Made by a program: the position numbers and the translations under genes. 64,000 nt of DNA from Candidatus Acidulodesulfobacterium acidiphilum (lineage in GTDB: Bacteria; SZUA-79; Acidulodesulfobacterales; Acidulodesulfobacteraceae). The notes beneath the pieces were generated by a model. It was not told the DNA's origin. It worked only from the letters and a program-made list of their open reading frames with translations, and searched no databases. Positions 18,807 through 27,543 of this stretch are shown in pieces. Position 1 is the first letter of the stretch. Every line of letters begins with the position of its first letter. Location: contig SHMQ01000009.1 of the NCBI GenBank assembly GCA_008534395.1, forward strand, positions 22,387 to 86,386, in the 5' to 3' direction.

Positions 18807-18895
18807 GAAAAAGGTGTCAGATTAATTTTGCGCATCATCTTTTATCTTTAATTATTTTTTTTCGTATACGCAAAATAAAATCTGACACCTTTTTC
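18807..18895. repeat. family A palindromic repeat, copy 1
   Basis: This 89-bp imperfect palindrome lies between lolD and bamA. The left end reads GAAAAAGGTGTCAGATTAAT and the right end is its near-complement ending CTGACACCTTTTTC. The centre is AT-rich and less symmetric. Transcribed from either strand it would form a hairpin followed by a run of five U, so it may act as a bidirectional terminator. The interior closely matches copy 5 at 51.3 kb. Confidence 0.9.
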
Positions 18896-18906
18896 CAAAT
18901 TGGAAA

Positions 18907-18928
18907 GCCAGAATTCAATTCCGGCACC
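18907..18928. repeat. family B palindromic repeat, single inverted copy
   Basis: The sequence GCCAGAATTCAATTCCGGC is the reverse complement of the family B core with one change. It directly follows family A copy 1 and precedes the lolD stop codon. Its flank (GGAAAGCC, ACCATCACAAATTG) matches that of the tandem copies near 22.55 kb, which shows it is the same element in the other orientation. Confidence 0.85.
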
Positions 18929-18929
18929 A

Positions 18930-19628
18930 TCACAAATTGACCTCTTCTATTAACCCGTTGGAAATTTTAATTTTACGGCTCATCATGGCGGAAAAATTTG
19001 CGTCATGAGTAACTATAGCAAGGGTTTTCCCATATTTTTTATTAAGTCCGATAATTATTTCATGAAGTTTTTCGGCATGTCGCGGGTCGAGATTGCCGGT
19101 AGGTTCATCCATTAATATAACCTCGGGAGAGCATACGAGCGCCCTTGCAATTGCCGCTCTCTGCTGTTCGCCGCCGGAAAGCATATAGGGTTTAAAATTA
19201 AGTCTTTTTTCAAGACCCATTTCGCAAAGATAATCCTTAGCAATTTTAAACGCCGCATTTTTGTTTTCTTTCCTTATCAGTAACGGCATTGCCGCATTTT
19301 CTAAACAGCTGAACTCATTTAAAAGATAGTGAAATTGAAAAACGAAACCTATATTTTTATTTCTGAAACGGGCAAGATTTGCGTCGGAAAGAGAATAAAC
19401 GTCGGATTGTCCGAAATATTCGATACTGCCCGAATCAGGCTTAAGAAGCGTTCCCATGATATGCAGAAGAGTGCTTTTTCCGGTACCGGATTCTCCGGTA
19501 ATAGCAACGGTATCGCCTCTTTTTATTTCAAAATCGGCTTTGTTTAAAATATTTACGGTTTCATTTCCGGCCTTAAAAATCTTGACTATGTTTTTTAATG
19601 AAACGGCTGAATTGCTTTGTATATTCAT
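18930..19628 (-). CDS. lolD: lipoprotein-releasing ABC transporter ATP-binding protein LolD
   Basis: LolD powers release of mature lipoproteins from the inner membrane to LolA. The 232-residue ATPase has Walker A GESGTGKST (45-53), FQFHYLLNEFSCLENAAMP, signature LSGGEQQR and Walker B VILMDEPTGNLD. These are typical of the LolD/MacB subfamily. It lies downstream of the permease gene lolC, separated only by a degenerate palindrome. Confidence 0.93.
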   Translation of the reverse strand: MNIQSNSAVSLKNIVKIFKAGNETVNILNKADFEIKRGDTVAITGESGTGKSTLLHIMGTLLKPDSGSIEYFGQSDVYSLSDANLARFRNKNIGFVFQFHYLLNEFSCLENAAMPLLIRKENKNAAFKIAKDYLCEMGLEKRLNFKPYMLSGGEQQRAAIARALVCSPEVILMDEPTGNLDPRHAEKLHEIIIGLNKKYGKTLAIVTHDANFSAMMSRKIKISNGLIEEVNL

Positions 19629-19640
19629 AATTTACAATTT

Positions 19641-19669
19641 TGACGGGGCAGAATTCAATTATACCCCCG
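19641..19669. repeat. family B palindromic repeat, degenerate copy
   Basis: GGGGCAGAATTCAATTATAC with flanking TGAC and CCCG is a diverged copy of the family B palindrome in the inverse orientation. It lies in the short gap between lolC and lolD, so any transcript joining the two genes would contain it. Confidence 0.65.
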
Positions 19670-19682
19670 TAGTTATAATTCG

Positions 19683-20918
19683 CTACTCGTATCTGACGCC
19701 TTCGGCCGGGTCTATTTTACCCGCTTTATAAGAAGGATATAAGGTTGCTATAAAACTTAAGAATATTGAACAAAAACCTATAACTACAAATTCGCCGGCT
19801 GTCATCCTAACGGGAAGCGCGGTGATGTAGTAAACCGACGACGGCAGGCTTATTATATGATACGTTTCTTCCAAATATCCTATTATAAATCCGGATATGA
19901 GTCCTAGGGCGGTTCCTATAGACCCTATAATAAGACCCTGCGCGATAAAAATAATCATTATATCTTTAGACGAAGCTCCTATGGATTTTAATACCGCTAT
20001 ATCTTTTCTTTTTTCCATAACGACCATTATAAGGGTTGAGATAATATTGAACGCCGCCACTAAAACTATAAGGAACAGGATAACAAACATCGTAAGTTTT
20101 TCTAATTTTATAGCGGAAAATAAATTTTTATTTAATTCTTCCCAGCTTAAAGCGTAATAAGAAGATGCCGCCGTACCCGCGTTTAATTTATCTGCAATTT
20201 TTTTCGCAAGCGCATTAGCCGAACCCAATCTGTTTAATTTAACTTCAAGTCCGGTAACTGTGTTTGACGAAAGTCCTATAAAATTCTGGGCGTTTTTGAC
20301 GGATATAAAAGAAAAAGTTGAATCGTAATTATACATTCCGCTGTTGATTATACCGCAAACGGTAAATCTTTCGGTCTTAGGCATAACGCCGAAAGGAGTG
20401 ATGCGCCCTTCAGGCGAAATGATAGTAACCCTGTCTCCGACCGAAACTCCGAGATTTTGCGCTAAAACTTTGCCGAGAACTATTTCGTTTTCGTTTTTAG
20501 CGTTTAAACCGGACAGACTGCCTTTTATCAAATATTTTTTTAAATCGGTAACTTTTTCTTCGGAATTTACGTCTATGCCTCTTAACACACTGCCGGTAGA
20601 GGTGCTTGACGAAGTTATCATAACGTCCGTGTATATAAAAGGAGAAACGTCTTTTACGCCTTTAACCGAACGTATTTTTTTTACAGCGCTTTTATAGTTG
20701 TTTACAAAGCCGTTATAATTTAAAACTATGACCTGCGACTCTATGCCTATTACTTTTTTTTCTAAAGCATGGTCGAATCCGCTCATTACGGATATAACCA
20801 CGATAAGAGCCATTACTCCTATAGTTATTCCCATTATGGATATTAAACTGAGCAGGGATATAAAAGAATTATTCTTCGGCTTTAAATAATGCAGGGCTAT
20901 TTTAGTATGAAAACTCAT
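19683..20918 (-). CDS. lolC: lipoprotein-releasing ABC transporter permease LolC/LolE family
   Basis: This 411-residue FtsX-type permease forms the membrane part of the Lol exporter. One helix lies near the N-terminus (about residues 17-45, SFISLLSLISIMGITIGVMA). A periplasmic MacB-like domain covers about 50-270. Three helices close the protein, from about 272 to 400. Only one permease gene is seen, so it may act as a LolF-type homodimer rather than a LolC/LolE pair; that is inference. The end reads KIDPAEGVRYE, typical of the family. Confidence 0.9.
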   Translation of the reverse strand: MSFHTKIALHYLKPKNNSFISLLSLISIMGITIGVMALIVVISVMSGFDHALEKKVIGIESQVIVLNYNGFVNNYKSAVKKIRSVKGVKDVSPFIYTDVMITSSSTSTGSVLRGIDVNSEEKVTDLKKYLIKGSLSGLNAKNENEIVLGKVLAQNLGVSVGDRVTIISPEGRITPFGVMPKTERFTVCGIINSGMYNYDSTFSFISVKNAQNFIGLSSNTVTGLEVKLNRLGSANALAKKIADKLNAGTAASSYYALSWEELNKNLFSAIKLEKLTMFVILFLIVLVAAFNIISTLIMVVMEKRKDIAVLKSIGASSKDIMIIFIAQGLIIGSIGTALGLISGFIIGYLEETYHIISLPSSVYYITALPVRMTAGEFVVIGFCSIFLSFIATLYPSYKAGKIDPAEGVRYE

Positions 20919-20961
20919 TATTATAATAATACTATTGATTTCGTTGATTTTGCAAGTTTAT

Positions 20962-22449
20962 TTATTTAACGGGTTTAAGCAGCGGAAACAATATGACGTC
21001 CCTTATGGAGCTAGAATTCGTCAAAAGCATAACTACCCTGTCTATGCCTATTCCGCAACCCGCGGTAGGCGGAAGTCCCTGCTTTAAAGCTTCTATATAA
21101 TCGTCGTCCATTTCCGCCGGCAAGCCTTCTTTAATTTTTATTTCTACCTGCATTTTAAAACGTTCTTCCTGATCGAGCGGATCGTTTAGTTCCGAAAACC
21201 CGTTGCCTATCTCTCTTCCGGCTATAAAAAGCTCGAACCTTTCAGTCACCGAACCGTCTTTATCGTTTCGCCTAGCAAGCGGGGAGCTTTCTACCGGATA
21301 ATCTGTAATAAAAGTAGGATTCATAAGTTTAGGCTCTACCGTTTCGTCGAATAGAATAGTTAATAATTCTCCAAGACTGTCCGTTTTGCTTATACCTGGG
21401 GTGTTTCTCTTCGTTAAAATATCGAAAACTTTTTCTACGGTATCTATTTCTTCGGGTTTAAACCCGCCTATGTCTACTAAACTATCTTTAAGTTTAATTT
21501 TTTTAAAAGGCGGCTTAAAATTCAATTTTTCCGTTCCATAATCTATTTCGTAATTGCCGCAAATTTTTAACGCCAGTTCCGACATCATTTTTTCGACGAA
21601 TTCCATAAGAGAATTATTTTCGGAATAAGCCGTATAAAATTCCAGCATCGTAAACTCCGGATTATGCCGGACGGATATTCCTTCGTTCCTGAAATTTCTG
21701 CCTATTTCGTAAACGCGGTCGAATCCTCCTACTACTATCCTTTTTAAGTATAATTCCGGCGCTATTCTCATATAAAGTTCTAAATTAAGAGCATTATGAT
21801 GGGTTTTAAAAGGTCTTGCGGTGGCTCCGCCAGGATTAGCTTGCATCATGGGAGTTTCTACTTCGAGAAAATCGTTCGCGTCTAAAAAAGATCTGAAAAA
21901 CCTTATGGTTTCGGCTCTTTTCTTAAAAATTTCCCTGACTTCCCGACTTGCTATTAAATCTACGTATCTTTTTCTAAAGCGGACTTCGATATCTTTGAGT
22001 CCGTGCCATTTTTCGGGAAGAGGGAGTAAAGACTTCGTTAAAATATGAATACTTTCTACTTTGATAGTAAGTTCGTCGGTTTTCGTCCTGAAAAGATGTC
22101 CTTTGACGCCGCAAATATCACCGGAATCGATATAATCTTTAAACAGCTCGAAATCATTTTCCGGTATCCCGTCTTTCTGAATATAGCACTGGATTTCTCC
22201 AAAGCCGTCCCTTATCCTAAAAAAAGCCGCCTTGCCAAAACTTCTTATAATAATTATCCTGCCTGCGGTTTCTACTTCTGCCCTGTTGCTTTCAAAAAAA
22301 TCTTTATCGTTGCCGCCGAATTTTTCTATTATATTCTTTATATTTTCCTTCTTTTTAAAATCGTTTGAAAAAGGATTTATTCCTTTTTCTCTTAATTTAT
22401 TTAATTTATCCAAGCGATTATTTTCCAAAATATTTAATTCCTGTTCCAT
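20962..22449 (-). CDS. lysS: lysyl-tRNA synthetase, class II
   Basis: LysS charges tRNA-Lys. The 495-residue protein has an OB-fold anticodon-binding domain (about 60-160, with AGRIIIIRSFGKAAFFRI). The class II core follows, with motif 2 RNFRNEGISVRHNPEFTMLE and motif 3 GCGIGIDRVVMLL near the C-terminus. Lysine-specific segments such as METPMMQANPGGATARPFKT-like VETPMMQANPGGATA are present. It is upstream of lolC on the same strand. Confidence 0.96.
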   Translation of the reverse strand: MEQELNILENNRLDKLNKLREKGINPFSNDFKKKENIKNIIEKFGGNDKDFFESNRAEVETAGRIIIIRSFGKAAFFRIRDGFGEIQCYIQKDGIPENDFELFKDYIDSGDICGVKGHLFRTKTDELTIKVESIHILTKSLLPLPEKWHGLKDIEVRFRKRYVDLIASREVREIFKKRAETIRFFRSFLDANDFLEVETPMMQANPGGATARPFKTHHNALNLELYMRIAPELYLKRIVVGGFDRVYEIGRNFRNEGISVRHNPEFTMLEFYTAYSENNSLMEFVEKMMSELALKICGNYEIDYGTEKLNFKPPFKKIKLKDSLVDIGGFKPEEIDTVEKVFDILTKRNTPGISKTDSLGELLTILFDETVEPKLMNPTFITDYPVESSPLARRNDKDGSVTERFELFIAGREIGNGFSELNDPLDQEERFKMQVEIKIKEGLPAEMDDDYIEALKQGLPPTAGCGIGIDRVVMLLTNSSSIRDVILFPLLKPVK

Positions 22450-22535
22450 TATATATCTCCTTTGTCAATTTTTCCCATTCATAAATTGATAAACGAAGGG
22501 ATTGCTTCACTATCGTTTACAATGACTAATACGCG

Positions 22536-22629
22536 CAGAATTGAATTCTGGCTTTCCATTTTGATACAGTGCCAGAATTGAATTCTGGCTTTCCATTTTG
22601 TGACGGTGCCAGAATTGAATTCTGGCACC
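22536..22629. repeat. family B tandem array, three units of 37 bp
   Basis: Three GAATTGAATTC-centred palindromes repeat with an exact 37-bp period between the lysS start and the prfB stop (the CAGAATTG element begins at 22536, 22573 and 22610). Units one and two are followed by GCTTTCCATTTTG. The last unit ends in a fully symmetric GGCACC arm. The spacers between cores are the same sequence, unlike CRISPR spacers. Confidence 0.92.
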
Positions 22630-22635
22630 GTAATA

Positions 22636-23770
22636 TTATGCTCTTACGCCCAACAGATATGCGCTTATAAATTCGTCGATGTCGCCGTCAAATACACTTT
22701 TATCGTCGTATATGGTGACCCCAGTCCTGTGGTCTTTAATGACTCTGTTTGGGTTGAGGGTATAAGACCTTATCTGCGAACCCCAAGATATCTCTTTTTT
22801 TGTTTTGTTTACCTTATCTTCTTCCTCTTCCTGCTTTTTTTTGTAATAGTCGTAAAGTCTTGCCCTTAAGAGTTTATATGCCGAATCTTTGTTTTTATGC
22901 TGAGACCTTTCGTTTTGACAAGCTACTACTATGCCTGTCGGGATATGTGTCAGCCTGACGGCTGAATCGGTAGTATTGACGTGCTGTCCGCCTGCTCCGC
23001 TGGAACGGTAAGTGTCTATTTTAACGTCTTTTTCGTCTATAACTACGTCGATAGAATCGTCTATCTCGGGATAAACGAATACGGAAGCAAAAGACGTATG
23101 CCTTCTTTTATTTGCATCGAAAGGAGAAATCCTTACTAATCTGTGAACGCCGCTTTCCGCCTTAAGATAACCGTAGGCATATTTACCGTGGACGGTAAAA
23201 GTAACGCTTTTTACTCCAGCTTCTTCGCCTGCATTAAACTCCATTATTGCCGTTTTAAATTTTCTGCGCTCCGCCCACCTTAGATACATTCTTAAAAGCA
23301 TATTTGCAAAATCCATGGATTCGGTACCGCCAGAACCTGCATGAATTTCCACTATAGCATCTAGTTTGTCGTCTTTTCCGGAAAGAGTAGTATCCATTTC
23401 TAAAGAGGATACGCTTTTTTCTAAAGATTTTACGCCGGCGAAAATTTCTTCTAGCATTTTTTCGTCATTTTCTTCTATAGAAATATCGTATAGGTCTTTT
23501 ATGTTTTTAAACTCTTCGTAAACGGAATAAAAAGTTTTAATCTTATTTTCAATAGCCGATTTTTCTATCAATATTTCCTTAGAATAGCTTATATCTTTAT
23601 AAAAATCTTCTTTTGAAGAAATTTCTTCTATCTCTTTTAGTCTTTTTTCGGAAATATCTACTTCAAAGCGCCCTCCGCAGTTTTTCTAATTTTTCTTCGA
23701 GGGTTTTCAGGCTTCTTTCCAAAAAACTTACGTTAAAAAGCGAATCGCTCTGTGCTGAAGCTATAGACAT
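22636..23770 (-). CDS. prfB: peptide chain release factor 2, programmed +1 frameshift
   Basis: RF2 releases nascent chains at UAA and UGA. The gene starts at ATG 23768-23770, with GGAGG upstream. It reads 35 codons to CTT, meets an in-frame TGA at 23663-23665 and must shift +1 to continue in the long frame. The site CGGAGG-GCG-CTT-TGA matches the classical RF2 autoregulation signal: an internal Shine-Dalgarno three bases before a slippery CTT before TGA. The product would be about 377 residues. It has SPF (in RISPFDANKRRH), which reads the stop codon, and GGQ (in SGAGGQHVN), which catalyses hydrolysis. Without the shift, only a 35-residue peptide is made. Confidence 0.96.
23663..23676 (-). 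promoter_or_regulatory. prfB programmed frameshift site
   Basis: Read on the minus strand the site is GGAGGGCGCTTTGA. The GGAGG acts as an internal Shine-Dalgarno, CTT is the slippery codon and TGA is the stop that is slow to decode when RF2 is scarce. The reading frame continues as GAA GTA GAT after the shift. Both halves stay open only with this +1 shift. Confidence 0.95.
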
Positions 23771-23811
23771 TTAAAAAACCTCCGGATAAATATATCTTTT
23801 TAAATTTAACT

Positions 23812-25389
23812 TTATTTTTCTCTATAAATATTTAATGCAGGAAACAGTTTTAATATAAAAATATATAACATTGAAATTATAAAAACAAAATCCGATATAT
23901 ATGCAAATATATTACCATATAATGCAAAAAAAGTCTTTCTATTAATTAATTTAACGTAACCTATCATATAAGTACGCTTAAATATCGCGGTTTCATCTAA
24001 AATTTTACCGACCGGCGATATTATTCCGCTTATGCCCGTATTTCCGGCGCGGGCAATAAACCTTTCATTTTCTACCGCAGGAAAAACGGTCATAGACATA
24101 TCCTGATAAGGAGCCGATGTTTTGCCGTACCATGCATCGTCCGTAATACTCACGAAAAGATTTGCGCCTTTTTTTGGAAAATGCCTTACAAGTCCGTCAA
24201 AATAAGCTTCATAGCATATCATGGAACCTATTTTTAATTTGCCGTTTTTTAAAATCCTGAACTTTTTGCCCGCCGTAAAGTTTCCTATACCCGCTCCCTT
24301 TAAAATATGCGCGAGAAAAGGCAGCTGTTTCTTTAACGGTATATATTCTCCGAAAGGGACTAAATGATGTTTATCGTAATAATAATACCTTCCTTTGTCG
24401 GTAAACATATAGTCCCTGTTATAATAATGGTACTTAAAATTAAAAAATTTAAATCCTATAGCGCCAAAAACCATATCTATTTTATGCTTTTCGGTAAATC
24501 TCATAACCTTGTTCCAGTAAAAAGGATAAACCGATATAATATACGGGAGAGCAGTTTCAGGCCATATAACCAGCTTAGGTTTATATTTTAAAGACTGCTT
24601 GGTCAATTTAAGATATATATGCGTCGTTCTTTTTTTAGTAATTTTCCATTTTTGGAACATACCTATATTTCCTTGAATAAGGGCGACCCTTAAAGGTTTT
24701 TTATGTTTAACGAGTTTATTTATCGAATATATATTGTAATAACCGTATAATATAACTAAAATAAAAACCGATATAACAAAAAAAAGCTCAAATAATGCCT
24801 GTTTTTTTGAAAACCTGTTTTTTTGAAAAATAAAACTGAATATTGAATAATTAATCAGAACTATTATAAAAGATAATCCGAAAACGCCGATAATATTGGA
24901 AATTTGTATAAAAGGAATATTTAAATACTGCGAGTATCCCAAGTTTTCCCATGGAAAACCCGTTAAAAGCTTAGATTTCAAAAACTCGAAAAAAACCCAG
25001 TTTGAAGGTATTAGAATAAAGCTTAATTTCTTATATCGGTTTAATATAATCTTTGAAAAACCGGCAAACAGAGCTACGTAAAGAGCAAGATACGAAGCAA
25101 GAAGAATAAGCGCAAAAACCGCTATATAGTAAGGAAGGTCGCCGAATTTACTTACGGTGTAAACTATCCAGTAAAGTATAATTACGTATGAAATTATACC
25201 TGCAATAAAACCGTATAAGAAAGATTCTTTAAAACCCTTAGATTTATGTACGGCGTATAAAAGAGGGATTAATGCAATCCATGCAAGAAATTCAAGGTTA
25301 AAAACAGGAAATAAAAGGGCTGTTATAACGCCGGACAAACCAGCTAAGCATAGATTTTTTATTTTATCGTTCGTTAATATTGTCTTCAT
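23812..25389 (-). CDS. lnt: apolipoprotein N-acyltransferase Lnt
   Basis: Lnt adds the third acyl chain to the N-terminal cysteine of outer-membrane lipoproteins. The 525-residue protein has about six N-terminal membrane helices and one at the C-terminus. Between them is a nitrilase domain with the catalytic Glu in IWPETALPY, Lys in KHHLVPFGEYIP and Cys in GSMICYEAYF. NLFVSITDDAWYG is also present. Together with lolC and lolD it completes the lipoprotein maturation genes of this region. It begins 2 bp after mazG ends. Confidence 0.95.
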   Translation of the reverse strand: MKTILTNDKIKNLCLAGLSGVITALLFPVFNLEFLAWIALIPLLYAVHKSKGFKESFLYGFIAGIISYVIILYWIVYTVSKFGDLPYYIAVFALILLASYLALYVALFAGFSKIILNRYKKLSFILIPSNWVFFEFLKSKLLTGFPWENLGYSQYLNIPFIQISNIIGVFGLSFIIVLINYSIFSFIFQKNRFSKKQALFELFFVISVFILVILYGYYNIYSINKLVKHKKPLRVALIQGNIGMFQKWKITKKRTTHIYLKLTKQSLKYKPKLVIWPETALPYIISVYPFYWNKVMRFTEKHKIDMVFGAIGFKFFNFKYHYYNRDYMFTDKGRYYYYDKHHLVPFGEYIPLKKQLPFLAHILKGAGIGNFTAGKKFRILKNGKLKIGSMICYEAYFDGLVRHFPKKGANLFVSITDDAWYGKTSAPYQDMSMTVFPAVENERFIARAGNTGISGIISPVGKILDETAIFKRTYMIGYVKLINRKTFFALYGNIFAYISDFVFIISMLYIFILKLFPALNIYREK

Positions 25390-25391
25390 TA

Positions 25392-26234
25392 TTATGACCC
25401 TCTTTTAGATGATTCCCATAACTCGTCCAAGCTTGCGGCATCTAATTCCGAAAGCGGTTTTGCAGCTTTTTCCTCAATATATCCGAATCTTTTTATAAAT
25501 TTATCCGTGGATTTATTTAAAGCCGAACAGGGATGTATATCTAAAAGCCTTCCCATATTTACTATTGAAAATAGAATATCGCCGTATTCTTCGGTTATTT
25601 TATTTTTATTTCCGTCTTTATCCGTATTCAAGTTATTACCCAGTTCCTCTTTAAATTCTTCTATTTCTTCATATACTTTTTTTAAAGCCTCTTCGGCGTC
25701 CGCAAAATCTAAACCCTGCCTCTTAGCTTTTTCCTGAACCATATATGCCCTGTGCAGAGACGGCATGGATTCAGAAATATATACAGACGGTTTTTTCGGA
25801 ACGTCCGGTTTATTTTTCGATTTTTCCTTCTTTTCTTCCCCTTTAATCCTTTCCCAATTTCTAAGGATAGCGTCTTCAAGGCATTCGCCTTCTTTCAAAG
25901 AAAAATTTTCGTCGAAAACGTGAGGATGTCTTCTTATAAGTTTTTTGTTTACCGTCTCTATAACGTCGTTTATAGAAAACTCTTTTTTATCTGCATATAT
26001 GTCCGATAAAAAAACAACTTGAAGAAGAAGGTCGCCGAGTTCTTCCATTATTTCGATTTTATCGCCGGAGCCTATAGCCTCTACTACTTCGTAAGCTTCT
26101 TCTATAATATACGGTTTTAAGGTTTCTTCAGTCTGCTTCCTATCCCATGGACAGCCGGTTTCCGACCTTAATTTTTTAACTATTTCTATAAGCTCGTTGA
26201 GTTTATAGGTTTTTTGCTTTTCTTTTGCAGACAT
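25392..26234 (-). CDS. mazG: nucleoside triphosphate pyrophosphohydrolase MazG
   Basis: MazG hydrolyses NTPs to NMPs and can lower alarmone levels or clean oxidised nucleotides. The 280-residue protein has two MazG folds. The first has SETGCPWDRKQT, YEVVEAIG and EELGDLLLQVVF (metal-binding ExxD). The second has EEIEEFKEELG and EEYGDILFSIVNMGR. This two-domain layout is standard. A lysine-rich linker (EEKKEKSKNKPDVPKK) separates the halves. Confidence 0.93.
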   Translation of the reverse strand: MSAKEKQKTYKLNELIEIVKKLRSETGCPWDRKQTEETLKPYIIEEAYEVVEAIGSGDKIEIMEELGDLLLQVVFLSDIYADKKEFSINDVIETVNKKLIRRHPHVFDENFSLKEGECLEDAILRNWERIKGEEKKEKSKNKPDVPKKPSVYISESMPSLHRAYMVQEKAKRQGLDFADAEEALKKVYEEIEEFKEELGNNLNTDKDGNKNKITEEYGDILFSIVNMGRLLDIHPCSALNKSTDKFIKRFGYIEEKAAKPLSELDAASLDELWESSKRGS

Positions 26235-26264
26235 TATTCTCCTTATTTAAAATTTTTACAATTA

Positions 26265-26972
26265 TTAAAAATAAAACAGCTTAAATATAAGCACGGTAAT
26301 TAAAATTCCTATAATGCTTCCGGTTAAAACCTCTATTTTAGTATGAATTCCGCTGCTAATTCTGGAAAGAGCTATCGTTAGCGCAAGAATAAACGTAAGC
26401 AGGGAAACTACAGGATTTAAAGTCAAAAAAGATACTATAAGCCATATAGAAAAGGCTATAGCGGCATGGCCGCTCGGAAAACCTCCCCTTAAGGGTGTGC
26501 CTTTATTAAACATAGCCTTTATTATTATAATTCCTACAAAAACAATCGATATAATTATTACGGATATATCGGAACCTTCGGTTTTAATCATATTTATCGT
26601 ATAGTATATCAAATAATAAAGGTATTTGGAAAAAATTATGTATCCGACTACGAACGAACCGAAGGCGGATAAAAGAACCGCGCCGGCGGCTAAATTTTTA
26701 ACGGCGGCAATTTCTTCAGAATGCTCTTTGGATATAAAATCGGCAAGATATTCTATGGAAGTATTAAGAGTTTCCGCAAATAAAACAAAAAAAACGGAAA
26801 CAAGGACGAATAAGATATCTATTTTCGATACTTTTAAAAAAAGAGCAAGTATTATGGCGGCAAGAGCTACGGAAAAATGTATTTTCATATTTTTCTCGGT
26901 CTTGGTAGCTAAAATAATGCCCTCTATAGCGGCGTTAAAAGATTCCAAGCGGCTCTGCGTTGTTTTTTTCAT
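26265..26972 (-). CDS. DgkA-type lipid kinase fused to PAP2 phosphatase
   Basis: The 235-residue membrane protein joins two enzymes. Residues 1-125 are of the diacylglycerol/undecaprenol kinase family, with SFNAAIEGI and the active-site segment AETLNTSIEYLADFIS. Residues about 130-235 are a type 2 phosphatidic acid phosphatase with PSGHAAIAFS and SRISSGIHTKIEVLTGSIIG, which match the second and third PAP2 motifs. The likely substrate is undecaprenol or its phosphates, in cell-wall carrier recycling. The substrate is inferred from the families. It lies between mazG and ybeY. Confidence 0.85.
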   Translation of the reverse strand: MKKTTQSRLESFNAAIEGIILATKTEKNMKIHFSVALAAIILALFLKVSKIDILFVLVSVFFVLFAETLNTSIEYLADFISKEHSEEIAAVKNLAAGAVLLSAFGSFVVGYIIFSKYLYYLIYYTINMIKTEGSDISVIIISIVFVGIIIIKAMFNKGTPLRGGFPSGHAAIAFSIWLIVSFLTLNPVVSLLTFILALTIALSRISSGIHTKIEVLTGSIIGILITVLIFKLFYF

Positions 26973-26976
26973 ATAA

Positions 26977-27543
26977 TTACAATTTCCAGTTTAACTCTTT
27001 ATATAAAAAATTCTGCATATTTTTCATATCTTCATCATAATCTTCATCGTCTAAATTCATTTTGTGTTCTTCGTCGTGAACGTATCCGAAAAGGTGAAGA
27101 ATACCGTGTATAACAAGCAGAGCGATCTCCCTGCGAAAACCTTTTAGGTAATAATATCGGGGTCGGCTTTCTTTATTTTCGTCTTTATATTCGTAATTAT
27201 CGCCGTTCAGGGATATCCACTCTGATTTTTCCCAAAACTCGCGGTTTTTGAGGTAGTTTTTTTGCGCAACGGACGGCGATATATATATTTCGCCGATATG
27301 ATAAACGCCGTTTTCCCATTCTTTAATCTCAAACGACAGTACGTCGGTAGCTTTATTTTGATTCCTGTAAGTTTTATTCAATGTTTTAATATAATTTTCT
27401 GAACAGAAAATTATATCTATTTCATAATAACCGCAATAAAGTTTGTTTACGGAATTTTTAACGATATAGCGGACTAACCTTTGGTTTATTTTCGATTTTC
27501 TCTGAATATCCGTTATATTTATTATCGACTTTGCCTGCTTCAC
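26977..27543 (-). CDS. ybeY: endoribonuclease YbeY
   Basis: YbeY is a zinc RNase used in 16S rRNA 3'-end maturation and ribosome quality control. The 188-residue protein has NKATDVLSFEI (residues 63-73) and the metal site HGILHLFGYVHDEEH, with His146, His150 and His156. The usual GYDH reads GYVH. A polar insert of about 30 residues lies before the zinc helix. The start overlaps the pgpH-like gene by 86 bp in another frame. The N-terminal sequence aligns with the family, so the overlap seems real. Confidence 0.92.
   Translation of the reverse strand: MKQAKSIINITDIQRKSKINQRLVRYIVKNSVNKLYCGYYEIDIIFCSENYIKTLNKTYRNQNKATDVLSFEIKEWENGVYHIGEIYISPSVAQKNYLKNREFWEKSEWISLNGDNYEYKDENKESRPRYYYLKGFRREIALLVIHGILHLFGYVHDEEHKMNLDDEDYDEDMKNMQNFLYKELNWKL

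Noticed and set aside
22636..23571. prfB as a truncated pseudogene
   Set aside because: The upstream half with a start codon, ribosome site and a canonical frameshift signal is present, so the gene is intact.
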